Assembly: GCA_003131925.1 (NCBI GenBank)
Contig: PKWC01000055.1
Location: 15,023-35,258, forward strand
Length of the DNA stretch: 20,236 nt
DNA from: Alphaproteobacteria bacterium
GTDB lineage: Bacteria; Pseudomonadota; Alphaproteobacteria; Micropepsales; Micropepsaceae
Direction: 5' to 3'
A program made the position numbers and the translations under genes. Shown here piece by piece: positions 7,411-15,137 of this stretch (the first letter of the stretch is position 1; every line of letters begins with the position of its first letter). The notes below the pieces were generated by a model. It did no database searches and was not told the DNA's origin. It saw nothing but the letters and a program-made list of their open reading frames with translations.

Positions 7411-9897
7411 TCAGAACTGGATGCGCACGCCACCAAAGGCACTAATCGGTGGTGCCGGGCTCTCGAAGCGGTTGTTCACCCCCGGTCCATTCGTGACCGC
7501 GTTGACAGGAATCCCGGGCGCGCCGATTCCGGTCGGATCGCCAAGAACGCCGAATGTTTCATATTTCGCGTCGAGCGCGTTCACGACGTTGACGAACAGC
7601 TCGACGGTGTCGGTCAGTTCGTAGCGAGAATGAAGATTGACCACGGCGAAGCCTGCGAGCTGTCCCATCTGGTTGGATTCGTCTCCACGGAAATATTGTC
7701 CGCTCTCGTAGACGGCGTCTCCGCCGACGATCCACTTTGCCGTCACGTGATAGTCCGCGCCGCCCTTGAGCCGGTGGGCAGGAATGCCGGGAAGCACGTC
7801 GCCCGGAACGACCTGGATGTTGTCGTTGGCGTCCGCGAAGCTGTTTTGCGGCGAGTTCAGCAGAAACGCCGATTGGAATGTTGCCTGCACATAGCTGTAG
7901 TTGAAGAATAGCGACCATTTCTCATCATCGTATTTCAGCCCGGCTTCGGCACCCTGGCGGCGCGTGCCGCCGATATTCTGGAAATATCCGGTGCTGAGCG
8001 AGGTGGCCACCCCGTAAATGTCGTTATCCACGGCGGTGCGGAACAGGCTCGCGTTCCACACAAAATGTCCGGATGCGATGTCCGGCGCGTCGAAGTGGCC
8101 GCGCAGGCCTGCTTCATATGTGTGGGACACAACCTGTTTGAGCGTGGGCGGATCGCCCGACAGGCTCGACGGCAGCAGACATGGCGCGGCCGGATTCGAG
8201 CACTCGATTTCGCCCGGCGTCGGCGCGCGGCTGCCTTCCGAGTAGCCCGCATAGGCGGTGAGATCGTCGGTCAGCTTGTCCGTCAGGCCAAACGCGGGAT
8301 TGAAGCGGCTGTAGGTGTTGTTGCCGGCGAGGGCGTTGCCCAATGCGTCCGCAAGATTGACGTCCGCAATATTGTAGCGGCCGCTGGCGGTGGCGGAGAT
8401 ATGGGTCGTGATGTCGAACGTGTCGGTCGCATAAAGCCCATAATAGCGGTTGGATGCGTAGAGGTCGACAGGAGTCGCCGTCCACGGCGTGTTCTCCGGC
8501 GTATCGACGAACAGTCCCGAATACGAAACGACGAGAGCGGGATTGATCGTTCCCAGTTCGGCACTCGATTGGAAACGCGTCGTGTCGCTGTCGATGCTGG
8601 CGCCGAAAGACAATTGATTTGTATGTCCGAAGAGCCCGCCCGTCTCCGTCGCCTGCAGCGAACCTCCGACGCCGGACGTCTGGATCGTTTCGAAGTCGTT
8701 CTCGCCGATATGGACGGTGCCACCCTTCGAGATGTCGGGCAGGAAGCCGCCGCGCGTATTGGTCAGCGGCGTGGCGCCGTCGGCCTGGCACATGTCGCCA
8801 ATATAGGGCGCGACCGTGCACGCCGTGTAATCGGTGGTGTTGCCGTTGACGACGTTCTGCCGGAAATTGCGGTAATAGACATTCCCCTGAATCGACAAAT
8901 CGTTGCTCGCCTGCCAGCCTGCATTCAAGGTGAGGAATGCGAGCTTGTTGGCGTTGTTCTGCGGGCTGGTGAAAATCAGGGACCGGCCCACGGCGAGTTC
9001 CTGCACCGGTGTTGGCGATTCCCCCGTGAGCAGATTGTCCGCAGCTGTGACGCTCAGATCGAGCGTCAAATTGTGTTCGCGATAGCTCAGATCGCCATAC
9101 AGCTGTTCCAGCCTGTCCGCTGAAAGCTCACGCCAGCCGTCTTCCTCCAGGCCGCGGGCTGCGGCGTAGAAACCGAGCGGCCCCGCGCTGGAGCCATATT
9201 CCGCCGTTACGCTGCGCTGAGCCCAGGAACCGCCCGACAGTTCGAGCTCGTTGCCATTATACGAAAAGCCGTCCTTCATTCCGACAAGAACGGCGCCGCC
9301 GAGCGCATTCAGCCCGTAAACCGGGTTGGAGCTGACGACGGCAATGCGGTCGATGGCGATGTCAGGTATCAAATCCCAGTTCAGCGCGTCCCCGAACGCT
9401 TCGTTGATGCGCACGCCGTTCTGATAGACAGCCAGGCCCTCCGGCGTACCGAGCACGGGCGACGCTTCAAAGCCGCGAAACAGAATGTCGGGCTGAAACG
9501 GATCGTCCAGATCGTCGTTGATGTTAACGCTGCCCAGCCGGTCGCTGAGTGCGGAAATCACGCTGGCCGACCCTTCGCCGGTCAGATCGGCGGATGTGAT
9601 CGTCTGTACGTTGCCCGCAAACTTGTCGATATCGATGCCTGTTCCGGGAAGAGGCGTGGTGCCGATGACGGTTACCGTTTCGACGCTCGATGCGGTCGGT
9701 GGGTTCCCAACCTGCGCTTCGGCGGACTGAAGGAATCCTGCAACCCCCTGCAACATCGCTGTTGCGAGAATCGCAGTTCGGAGATTGACCTTCCCTAGCT
9801 GAATGCCAAACCGGAACTTATGCGATATCCGCGAATATGGACGCGTTTGCGCCCATAGGAGACAGGCGAGCTGTCGTGTCCGCAACCGCGCCACCAT
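7411..9897 (-). CDS. TonB-dependent outer-membrane receptor
   Basis: About 828 residues from ATG 9897 (853 if the GTG at 9972 is used). A hydrophobic export segment ends ...FLQSAEA|QVG, followed by a TonB-box-like ETVTVIG and a plug domain containing DILFRGFEASPVLGTPEGLAVYQNGVRINEAFGDALNWDLIP and NPVYGLNALGGAVLVGM. The rest is a long beta-barrel ending in aromatic F (GGVRIQF), as expected for BAM-inserted barrels. Receptors of this kind import scarce ligands (siderophores, metal chelates, vitamins or glycans) using TonB energy; the ligand is not readable here. The start is uncertain: neither candidate has a convincing ribosome site, and the n-region before the signal helix is unusually long. 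It is divergent from a second receptor. Confidence 0.9.
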   Translation of the reverse strand: MVARLRTRQLACLLWAQTRPYSRISHKFRFGIQLGKVNLRTAILATAMLQGVAGFLQSAEAQVGNPPTASSVETVTVIGTTPLPGTGIDIDKFAGNVQTITSADLTGEGSASVISALSDRLGSVNINDDLDDPFQPDILFRGFEASPVLGTPEGLAVYQNGVRINEAFGDALNWDLIPDIAIDRIAVVSSNPVYGLNALGGAVLVGMKDGFSYNGNELELSGGSWAQRSVTAEYGSSAGPLGFYAAARGLEEDGWRELSADRLEQLYGDLSYREHNLTLDLSVTAADNLLTGESPTPVQELAVGRSLIFTSPQNNANKLAFLTLNAGWQASNDLSIQGNVYYRNFRQNVVNGNTTDYTACTVAPYIGDMCQADGATPLTNTRGGFLPDISKGGTVHIGENDFETIQTSGVGGSLQATETGGLFGHTNQLSFGASIDSDTTRFQSSAELGTINPALVVSYSGLFVDTPENTPWTATPVDLYASNRYYGLYATDTFDITTHISATASGRYNIADVNLADALGNALAGNNTYSRFNPAFGLTDKLTDDLTAYAGYSEGSRAPTPGEIECSNPAAPCLLPSSLSGDPPTLKQVVSHTYEAGLRGHFDAPDIASGHFVWNASLFRTAVDNDIYGVATSLSTGYFQNIGGTRRQGAEAGLKYDDEKWSLFFNYSYVQATFQSAFLLNSPQNSFADANDNIQVVPGDVLPGIPAHRLKGGADYHVTAKWIVGGDAVYESGQYFRGDESNQMGQLAGFAVVNLHSRYELTDTVELFVNVVNALDAKYETFGVLGDPTGIGAPGIPVNAVTNGPGVNNRFESPAPPISAFGGVRIQF

Positions 9898-10038
9898 CTT
9901 GAGAAAAATCTGGCTTGCCCTGCTTACCGCATCGTTCAGGAAAGCATCAACAATGCAATCCGTCACGGCCACTCGAACCGAATTCGCGTCTGCGTCACGC
10001 CGCTATCGGGGGCACGTGGGTATATAAGCAAGAATGCG

Positions 10039-10218
10039 ATGCCCGACGAACTGCTCCTGGCGCTGGATTCGGGCCTTCCCGGAAAATCATACGTCGAGAC
10101 GAAAATTGAAAAGAAGATCAGCGTGAACGATGTTGGTACGACGCTAAGACCTCTCTCCAAACGCGAACTCGAATTAATGAGGTTGCTCGCCCATGCGTTT
10201 CCCGGGTTGCATTCGTAA
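10039..10218 (+). CDS. Possible small protein, 59 aa, unrecognised
   Basis: ATG 10039 to TAA 10218 encodes 59 residues beginning MPDELLLALDSGLPGKSYVE. The C-terminal half contains LRPLSKRELELMRLLAHAFPG, an amphipathic helix faintly reminiscent of the start of LuxR-type helix-turn-helix domains, though no full domain is present. The composition looks protein-like. No strong ribosome site precedes it. It sits alone between two divergent TonB-dependent receptors and reads in the direction of the second, ending 81 bp before it. It could be a small regulator, a gene remnant or chance. Confidence 0.35.
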   Translation: MPDELLLALDSGLPGKSYVETKIEKKISVNDVGTTLRPLSKRELELMRLLAHAFPGLHS

Positions 10219-10299
10219 TCGCAATCTGAGAATAAGTCGCAAGAGCGGTTCGCGCGTCTTCAAGGGCGCCTGCCCGCGTCGCCTCAGGGGGAGCGATTC

Positions 10300-12375
10300 A
10301 TGCATTGTCCGAAGTTCGCATTTCCGCTGGCCCTTGCATGTCTTGTTGCCGGCGAAGTAAACGCCCAGACAAATTCTTCTGTTGAACAGATCGTGGTCAC
10401 CGCGACCCGCACTCCCGAGCCCGCGGACCAGATACCGGCAGACGTTTCGGTCGTATCCGGCACGGAGCTAAGGCAACGCAACGCCTGGGACATGCAGACC
10501 GCGCTGAGCCTCGTTCCTGGCGTTGAAGCGCCGGCAGGCGGCGATGCCGGACCGTCGAGTTCGGTGCCGGCCTTCTGGGGTCTTCACGAGTTTGACGCGT
10601 TCCTTCTGGTCGTTGACCAGGTGCCATGGGGTGGCGCCTTCAATCCGGCCATTTCGACGCTCGATCTCACCGACGTCGATCGTATCGAGGTCCTGAAGGG
10701 GTCGGCGCCCGTGATGTACGGTGCGACGTCCTTCGTCGGCGTCGTGCAGATTCTGCACTACCCTGCAGGGCAAGCCGCGCAGCAGATAGATCTCGCGGGA
10801 GGAAGCTACGGTTCGGCGCGCGGTGATCTGTCAATGGTTTTGCCGGGCACCGATACGTTTCGCAATTCGCTCGCTGTCGACGGTCAAAGCATCGGCTTCG
10901 CGGACAAGCGCGAGAGTGTTTCCGACGGCCAGTTTCTCTATCGTGCCGCCGACGACATCGGATCCGGCACGCTGCGGTTCGACGCCGACCTGACCTTTGT
11001 GGACGACGCACCGCCCAGTCCGATTCTTCGCAATGGCACCGGGCTTACGCCACTGATCCCGATCAACGCCAATTTCAATCCGGCGAACGCGGAAATCTCC
11101 GAGAACAAGTATCAGGGCGAGATCGGCTGGACGCAACCGACGAGCCTCGGCACCTGGGACACTCTTCTTTCCTATGCCCATTCCGACATTGTCTATATTG
11201 CGGGCTTTCTGCATCCCGATCTGAGCGGCACAGTCGATACGCAGGACCAGCATCGGCTCATCAATGATGGCTATTTCGACACCCACATCGCGAACACGCA
11301 ATTCGATCACCTGACGCTGATCGGTGGCGCCGATATGCTTTACGGATATGGACGGCAGGGCACATACAACGACAACAGCGCATATACCGTACCGCTCAAC
11401 GGCTCGGTCCTGCCTCCACCGACGACGCAATTGCCGGCGAACGAGATCGGCAGCGTCAACGACAAGCGTAAGTTTCTCGGCCAGTATCTGCAGGCGGATT
11501 GGAAACCCGACGACCGCTGGGACGTGACTGCCGGATTCCGGCTCAACGAAACGTTCGAGCACCAATATTCGACGGACTTTTTCCCCACTCCGCCGGCATC
11601 CTTTACGGCAATTCCGTCGAACCGCGACCTCATAAAGCCGGCGGGAACGATCGGCGCGAGCTACAAGGTCTGGGAAGAGAATGGCGATGAAGCGGTGCTC
11701 TATGCGGACTATCGCAACGCCTTCAAACCGTCGGCGCAGGACTTCGGGCCCGATTTTCAACCCACTGTGCTCTTGCCCGAAACAGCTCAAAGTTACGAAG
11801 CGGGTGTGAAGGGCGCGCTGGCGTCGTCCGCATTGAGTTACGACGCCGAAGTGTTCCTGCAAAATTTCCAGAATCTTGTTGTGCCGCTGCCGACCGGCCT
11901 TCTCACCAATGCCGCTCATGAGCAACTCAAGGGTTTTGAATTCGAGACTCGTTATGAACTGATGCCCGACCTCGCGATCGCCGCCAATTTTTCGTATCAC
12001 GATGACCGATTCGGCCAGTATTTCTTCTTCAACGGCGTGAACAGCGTGAATGTGGCCGGCAGAGAGCTCCCGCTCTCGCCGCATATTCTTGCCTCAGGCG
12101 GAATCGTCTATGCGCCGGCGCAGGGCTTCAATGGCACGATCGTTGTGAACTATATCGGTCAGCGCTATCTCGACGAAGAGAACACGGCGCCTGTCGGCGG
12201 ATATGTGGCGCTCGCTGCGACGGCCGGCTATCGCATCGACCGCTTTCTTGTGTCCCTTGAGGGCACGAATTTGACGAACCAGCGCCCGCCGGTGAGCGCG
12301 AGCGAATTCGGTAGCCAGTCGTTCTACCTCCTGAATGCGCGCATGCTGTGGCTTAGGTTGGGATACGCTTTGTAG
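10300..12375 (+). CDS. TonB-dependent outer-membrane receptor
   Basis: 691 residues. There is a clear signal peptide (MHCPKFAFPLALACLVAGEVNAQ), a TonB box EQIVVTATR (29-37) and a plug domain with SVVSGTELRQRNAWDMQTALSLVPGV, LVVDQVPW and VDRIEVLKGSAPVMYGATSFVGVVQIL. The barrel carries typical segments such as FLGQYLQADWKPDDRWDVTAGFRLNETFEH and ETAQSYEAGVKG. It ends LWLRLGYAL, so the last residue is Leu rather than the usual Phe. The ATG has GGGGGAG 7 nt upstream. The substrate is unknown. It is divergent from, and not closely similar to, the receptor at 7411-9897. Confidence 0.92.
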   Translation: MHCPKFAFPLALACLVAGEVNAQTNSSVEQIVVTATRTPEPADQIPADVSVVSGTELRQRNAWDMQTALSLVPGVEAPAGGDAGPSSSVPAFWGLHEFDAFLLVVDQVPWGGAFNPAISTLDLTDVDRIEVLKGSAPVMYGATSFVGVVQILHYPAGQAAQQIDLAGGSYGSARGDLSMVLPGTDTFRNSLAVDGQSIGFADKRESVSDGQFLYRAADDIGSGTLRFDADLTFVDDAPPSPILRNGTGLTPLIPINANFNPANAEISENKYQGEIGWTQPTSLGTWDTLLSYAHSDIVYIAGFLHPDLSGTVDTQDQHRLINDGYFDTHIANTQFDHLTLIGGADMLYGYGRQGTYNDNSAYTVPLNGSVLPPPTTQLPANEIGSVNDKRKFLGQYLQADWKPDDRWDVTAGFRLNETFEHQYSTDFFPTPPASFTAIPSNRDLIKPAGTIGASYKVWEENGDEAVLYADYRNAFKPSAQDFGPDFQPTVLLPETAQSYEAGVKGALASSALSYDAEVFLQNFQNLVVPLPTGLLTNAAHEQLKGFEFETRYELMPDLAIAANFSYHDDRFGQYFFFNGVNSVNVAGRELPLSPHILASGGIVYAPAQGFNGTIVVNYIGQRYLDEENTAPVGGYVALAATAGYRIDRFLVSLEGTNLTNQRPPVSASEFGSQSFYLLNARMLWLRLGYAL

Positions 12376-12432
12376 TTCGCCTCAATTCACTGCGATTGTC
12401 ACAACGTCGCGAACTGCCCGCCCGCCGTGGCG

Positions 12433-12505
12433 ATCGTTGGGAACGATTAACCGAATACCGTCCGGTGGACAAACACTTTGCAGATTAGTGACTCTCACTG
12501 AGTCA
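12433..12505. repeat. Two short perfect hairpins between receptor and next gene
   Basis: ATCGTT-GGG-AACGAT (12433-12447) and TGACTC-TCACT-GAGTCA (12489-12505) are perfect 6-bp inverted repeats. Neither is followed by a T-run on either strand, so intrinsic termination is not supported. They could be protein-binding sites for the gene at 12559 or chance. Confidence 0.3.
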
Positions 12506-12558
12506 ATTCGCAACGATTGGCATGGATGATACCCGCCCGCTAAAGAGAGAGATTTGGC

Positions 12559-13218
12559 ATGTCAGGAAAAATTTTGTTTTACGGAATCGCAGCAGTTGTT
12601 GTTGCGCTAGTTATACACAGCCACGCCCCAGAAGATGATCACCAATCAACCACCGAGGCGAACGCAGCAGCGCTCAGAAAAACGTCAGACGATCTTCCTG
12701 AGCAAATTGCCGCCGATCCAAAGAAACTCAAAACGCTCCTGTGCTTGGGTATAAGTCCGTATGAAGACCCACAACCAGCGAATCTTCCGCGCCCCTCGGC
12801 GGAGGAATGCAAACAGATTCTGGGCGTGACCCCAAAAACCTCAATACCTTCCGATAATTCACCAGCCGCTCAGTATGAAACGATCCGCACGCGGTACCTA
12901 GATAACACTCGCAGGCTATGGTTCGCGATTGGTTGCGGAATCGTCGATGAGCAATCCACCAATCCCTTATTCAGATCGATGCAAATCGGGCTCGCAAACG
13001 CACTGGATATCTCTAACGGCATTGATCCGCATGGAGATGCGGCGGGACAAGTTGTTGATCCACAACTCTTGCCGATGATTCAGAAAGCTACCCGTGAGGG
13101 AATTGGGATGGCGCATGACACCACGCACCATGTCTGCGATTACTGGCGCAACAATCCCGATGCGGCTCTCAGATTGAAGCAAGTAGTGGCAGACGCCGCA
13201 AACGGAATCCCGCCGTAA
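12559..13218 (+). CDS. Unrecognised membrane-anchored or exported protein, 219 aa
   Basis: An N-terminal hydrophobic helix (FYGIAAVVVALVIH, about 7-20) is followed by an acidic/polar linker and a soluble domain. Four cysteines (62, 84, 126, 193) lie in the part expected outside the cytoplasm, enough for two disulfides. The region WFAIGCGIVDEQSTNPLFRSMQIGLANAL and the C-terminal HDTTHHVCDYWRNNPDAALRLKQVV look folded, but I do not recognise a family. GAGAGAGA lies about 9 nt before the ATG. The gene is visibly less GC-rich than the receptor before it and comM after it, which suggests recent acquisition. It lies outside the transposon boundaries. Confidence 0.75.
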   Translation: MSGKILFYGIAAVVVALVIHSHAPEDDHQSTTEANAAALRKTSDDLPEQIAADPKKLKTLLCLGISPYEDPQPANLPRPSAEECKQILGVTPKTSIPSDNSPAAQYETIRTRYLDNTRRLWFAIGCGIVDEQSTNPLFRSMQIGLANALDISNGIDPHGDAAGQVVDPQLLPMIQKATREGIGMAHDTTHHVCDYWRNNPDAALRLKQVVADAANGIPP

Positions 13219-13264
13219 GATCGGGGTCAGACTCGCAATGGCCGCGTGGTGGGTTTGGTGGCTC

Positions 13265-13864
13265 TCACCGCACATGCACCACGCGCCGGTACGAGAGCGC
13301 TTCGGCCACATGCACGCGCGCGACCGTTTCGCTGCCGGCGAGGTCGGCGATGGTGCGCGCGACCTTGAGCACGCGGTGATAACCGCGCGCAGTCAGGCGC
13401 ATCGCCGATGCAGCTTCCGTCAACAGTTTCGCGCCTGAAGGCTCTGGAGTCGCAACGCGGTCGAGCAACTCGCCTTCCGCCTCCGCGTTCGTGCGCAGGC
13501 CCGAACCGTCGTAGCGCCGCCTTTGCGTCTCGCGCGCTCTTGCCACGCGTTCGGCAATCTGCGCGGTGCCTTCCGCGGGCGGCGGCAGGGCTAGATCCTG
13601 TGCGCTGACGCCTGCAACTTCGACGTGAATATCGATGCGGTCGAGCAGCGGACCGGAGAGCCGGCCCTGATAATCGGCGCCACATTTGGGCGCGCGTCCG
13701 CAAGCCTGCCCGGCATCGCCCAGATAGCCGCAGCGGCAGGGATTCATCGCCGCAACGAGCTGAAAGCGTGCGGGATAGCGGACATGCGCGTTGGCGCGCG
13801 CCACGACCGCCTCGCCGCTTTCGATCGGCTGGCGGAGTGAATCGAGAACCGCGCGCTGGAATTC
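13265..13864 (-). pseudogene. comM: comM/yifB C-terminal fragment (gene split by transposon)
   Basis: This half begins EFQRAVLDSLRQPIESGEAVVARANAHVRYPARFQLVAAMNPCRCGYLGD and ends ...ARVHVAEALSYRRVVHVR. It is the AAA+ and C-terminal part of the Mg-chelatase-like ComM/YifB family: the MNPCPCG-like motif, the LLDRIDIHVEV sensor region and the C-terminal helical lid are all present. The first 8 bases (13857-13864) are one copy of the target duplication. The open frame runs on into the transposon to an ATG at 13924, so a hybrid fragment could in principle be made, but it would lack the Walker A motif. Joined to 18502-19421, it gives a 503-residue ComM without a frameshift. Confidence 0.93.
13857..13864. 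repeat. 8-bp target-site duplication, left copy (TGGAATTC)
   Basis: TGGAATTC directly abuts the left inverted repeat. The same 8 bp recur at 18502-18509 just outside the right repeat. Eight-base duplications are the known signature of IS1595-family transposition. The target lies within comM, at the codons for E-F following the Walker B aspartate and glutamate. Confidence 0.93.
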
Positions 13865-13887
13865 CGGTATTAGGTAGCAGAGTTCCA
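13865..13887 (+). repeat. Left terminal inverted repeat (23 bp)
   Basis: It begins CGGTATTAGGTAGCAG and ends AGTTCCA, matching all 23 bases of the right end in inverted orientation. Just inside it are a CAAGG/CCTTG hairpin (from 13886) and CCATTGG/CCAGTGG at about 13921-13938, which may be subterminal transposase-binding structure. Confidence 0.93.
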
Positions 13888-14011
13888 AGGCAAAAACCCT
13901 TGTAATTCCGCGACTTAGTACCATTGGAGTCCCAGTGGGAAAGGCAAATTGCAGACCTACCTCTCAAGGCCCCGTTTGGGCTTCTATCTGCGCGTGCGGT
14001 AGGAGTCCGGC

Positions 14012-14779
14012 ATGCGCCTTAAGCCCCTCGATGCCGTTGCAATTCTTGGCATGCCATTGGCTGTCGTTGGCATGATTGCCGATGACACGGGTATCGTCGC
14101 TGGCTGTTTTATCTTATCGGCGGCAGTAATTTCGTTCGCCGTACTTCGACACACCGAACTGACGATCTGGATTCGCATCATGGTGTGCGGACTAACATGC
14201 GCTCTTTTTACCGCCGCTGGCGTATTGATTTGGCACCGCAATTATGAGTCCGAGCTGCAAAAGAATACAGGACTGTTGGAGCCGGCGAGTGATCGCGTTC
14301 AGGCTAAGGTATGCGGGTTGCCGTCTAGCGATTACGTCATGTTGTTCATGGGTTCCAACACTTTTGTTCCGAACGTATTTCCAGCGACCGTAATATCTAT
14401 GCAAGGGGAACCAATATTACAGATAGACCAATCCGGAGAGAACCTAGTTATAAGGAAGCTAATCCTTTTGGATGACAGGAATGACGTTTTAGTTGATATT
14501 GATCAAGATCACGTATGGATAAAACCAGACGTGCACTTCGATAAACCAGACACAAGCACAATTATTGTGCACGATCATTTAGGCAAGATTGTTCTCAGAC
14601 TTAGGTTTCATAATCCAAACGTGCTGGAGATAACTGGGACGTTTCATCACCCTGGAGACGAGGCGTTGGTGATTAGTACGAAGAGCATTAGGTACGACAA
14701 CTTACCAAAGTTTTGGATGAATTGTTTCAGAGGTCCGCATCTGGACGCCGGAACATATGGCATCAGGGTCATTGCCTAA
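14012..14779 (+). CDS. Unrecognised transposon passenger: three-TM membrane protein with soluble C-terminal domain
   Basis: 255 residues. Three hydrophobic segments lie at about 7-22, 26-44 and 50-73. They are followed by a ~180-residue soluble domain rich in beta strands (for example VISMQGEPILQIDQSGENLVIRKLILLDD and KIVLRLRFHNPNVLEITGTF). AGGAG lies 6 nt before ATG 14012. The second half is clearly AT-richer than comM and the transposase, indicating a different origin. Its TAA (14777-14779) directly abuts the stop of the convergent DUF6471 gene with no gap. I do not recognise the family. The layout, with membrane helices followed by a sensor-like beta domain, is compatible with envelope sensing or an effector-immunity role, but that is speculation. 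Confidence 0.75.
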   Translation: MRLKPLDAVAILGMPLAVVGMIADDTGIVAGCFILSAAVISFAVLRHTELTIWIRIMVCGLTCALFTAAGVLIWHRNYESELQKNTGLLEPASDRVQAKVCGLPSSDYVMLFMGSNTFVPNVFPATVISMQGEPILQIDQSGENLVIRKLILLDDRNDVLVDIDQDHVWIKPDVHFDKPDTSTIIVHDHLGKIVLRLRFHNPNVLEITGTFHHPGDEALVISTKSIRYDNLPKFWMNCFRGPHLDAGTYGIRVIA

Positions 14780-15025
14780 CTATATATCTTCGAGCCTCAA
14801 CCCCTCCATTTCGAGAGCCGCCAGAGAGGCCAGAAAAAACGTAGCTGCAAACGTCCCACGGGCCAGCTTGGCCGTGATGGAGTTCCTGGTCTCTCCCTTT
14901 AGGCCATGCTTACCCAACCGCTCTGATAGGTCATCGTAGGTCAATCCTGCCCGTTTCAATTCGGCCTTCAGGAACCGGGACGCTCGGTCCGCGATCTCCG
15001 CCTCATTCTTCGCAAAAGCAGCCAT
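14780..15025 (-). CDS. DUF6471-type small protein, possible regulator of the transposase
   Basis: 81 residues. The core RASRFLKAELKRAGLTYDDLSERLGKHGLKGETRNSITAKLARGTFAATFFLASLAALEM fits the DUF6471 domain, whose helices resemble an XRE-like helix-turn-helix with an insertion. ATG 15025 is chosen because GAGGA lies 4-5 nt upstream. The frame extends to 15163, but that would cover the promoter region and add a Cys-rich, unrelated stretch. It is transcribed divergently from the transposase, from a promoter sharing its -35 hexamer, which is the classic position for a repressor of transposition. The family name is from memory; the regulatory role is inferred from position. Confidence 0.75.
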   Translation of the reverse strand: MAAFAKNEAEIADRASRFLKAELKRAGLTYDDLSERLGKHGLKGETRNSITAKLARGTFAATFFLASLAALEMEGLRLEDI

Positions 15026-15058
15026 GCATTCCTCACATGCCAGATGTGACAGAATGAC

Positions 15059-15087
15059 ACTATAAACGACGCTTATTCCTGTTGCAA
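15059..15087 (-). promoter_or_regulatory. Sigma70-like promoter for the DUF6471 gene
   Basis: On the minus strand, TTGCAA (15087-15082), a 17-nt spacer and TATAGT (15064-15059) give good -35/-10 elements. The -10 is about 34 nt before the start codon. The -35 hexamer is self-complementary and also serves the opposite promoter. Confidence 0.5.
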
Positions 15088-15110
15088 GCGGTCCAGATCT
15101 GCCATATATG
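15082..15110 (+). promoter_or_regulatory. Sigma70-like promoter for the transposase
   Basis: TTGCAA (15082-15087), a 17-nt spacer and TATATG (15105-15110) point toward the transposase. Transcription would begin near 15117, which puts the start codon at 15138 rather than 15108. The -35 is shared with the divergent DUF6471 promoter. Confidence 0.45.
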
Positions 15111-15116
15111 GCAGAT
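15097..15116. promoter_or_regulatory. 20-bp perfect palindrome, likely operator
   Basis: ATCTGCCATATATGGCAGAT is a perfect palindrome covering the spacer end and the -10 of the transposase promoter. A dimeric DNA-binding protein bound here would block transposase transcription. The adjacent DUF6471 protein is the obvious candidate, by position only. Confidence 0.6.
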
Positions 15117-15137
15117 ACAGGACGTTTGAGACAGCAA

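Noticed and set aside
10200..10299. Possible cobalamin riboswitch before the second TonB-dependent receptor (a CCTGCC is present)
   Set aside because: The conserved B12-box context and core elements are missing, and the leader is too short and partly occupied by a possible ORF.
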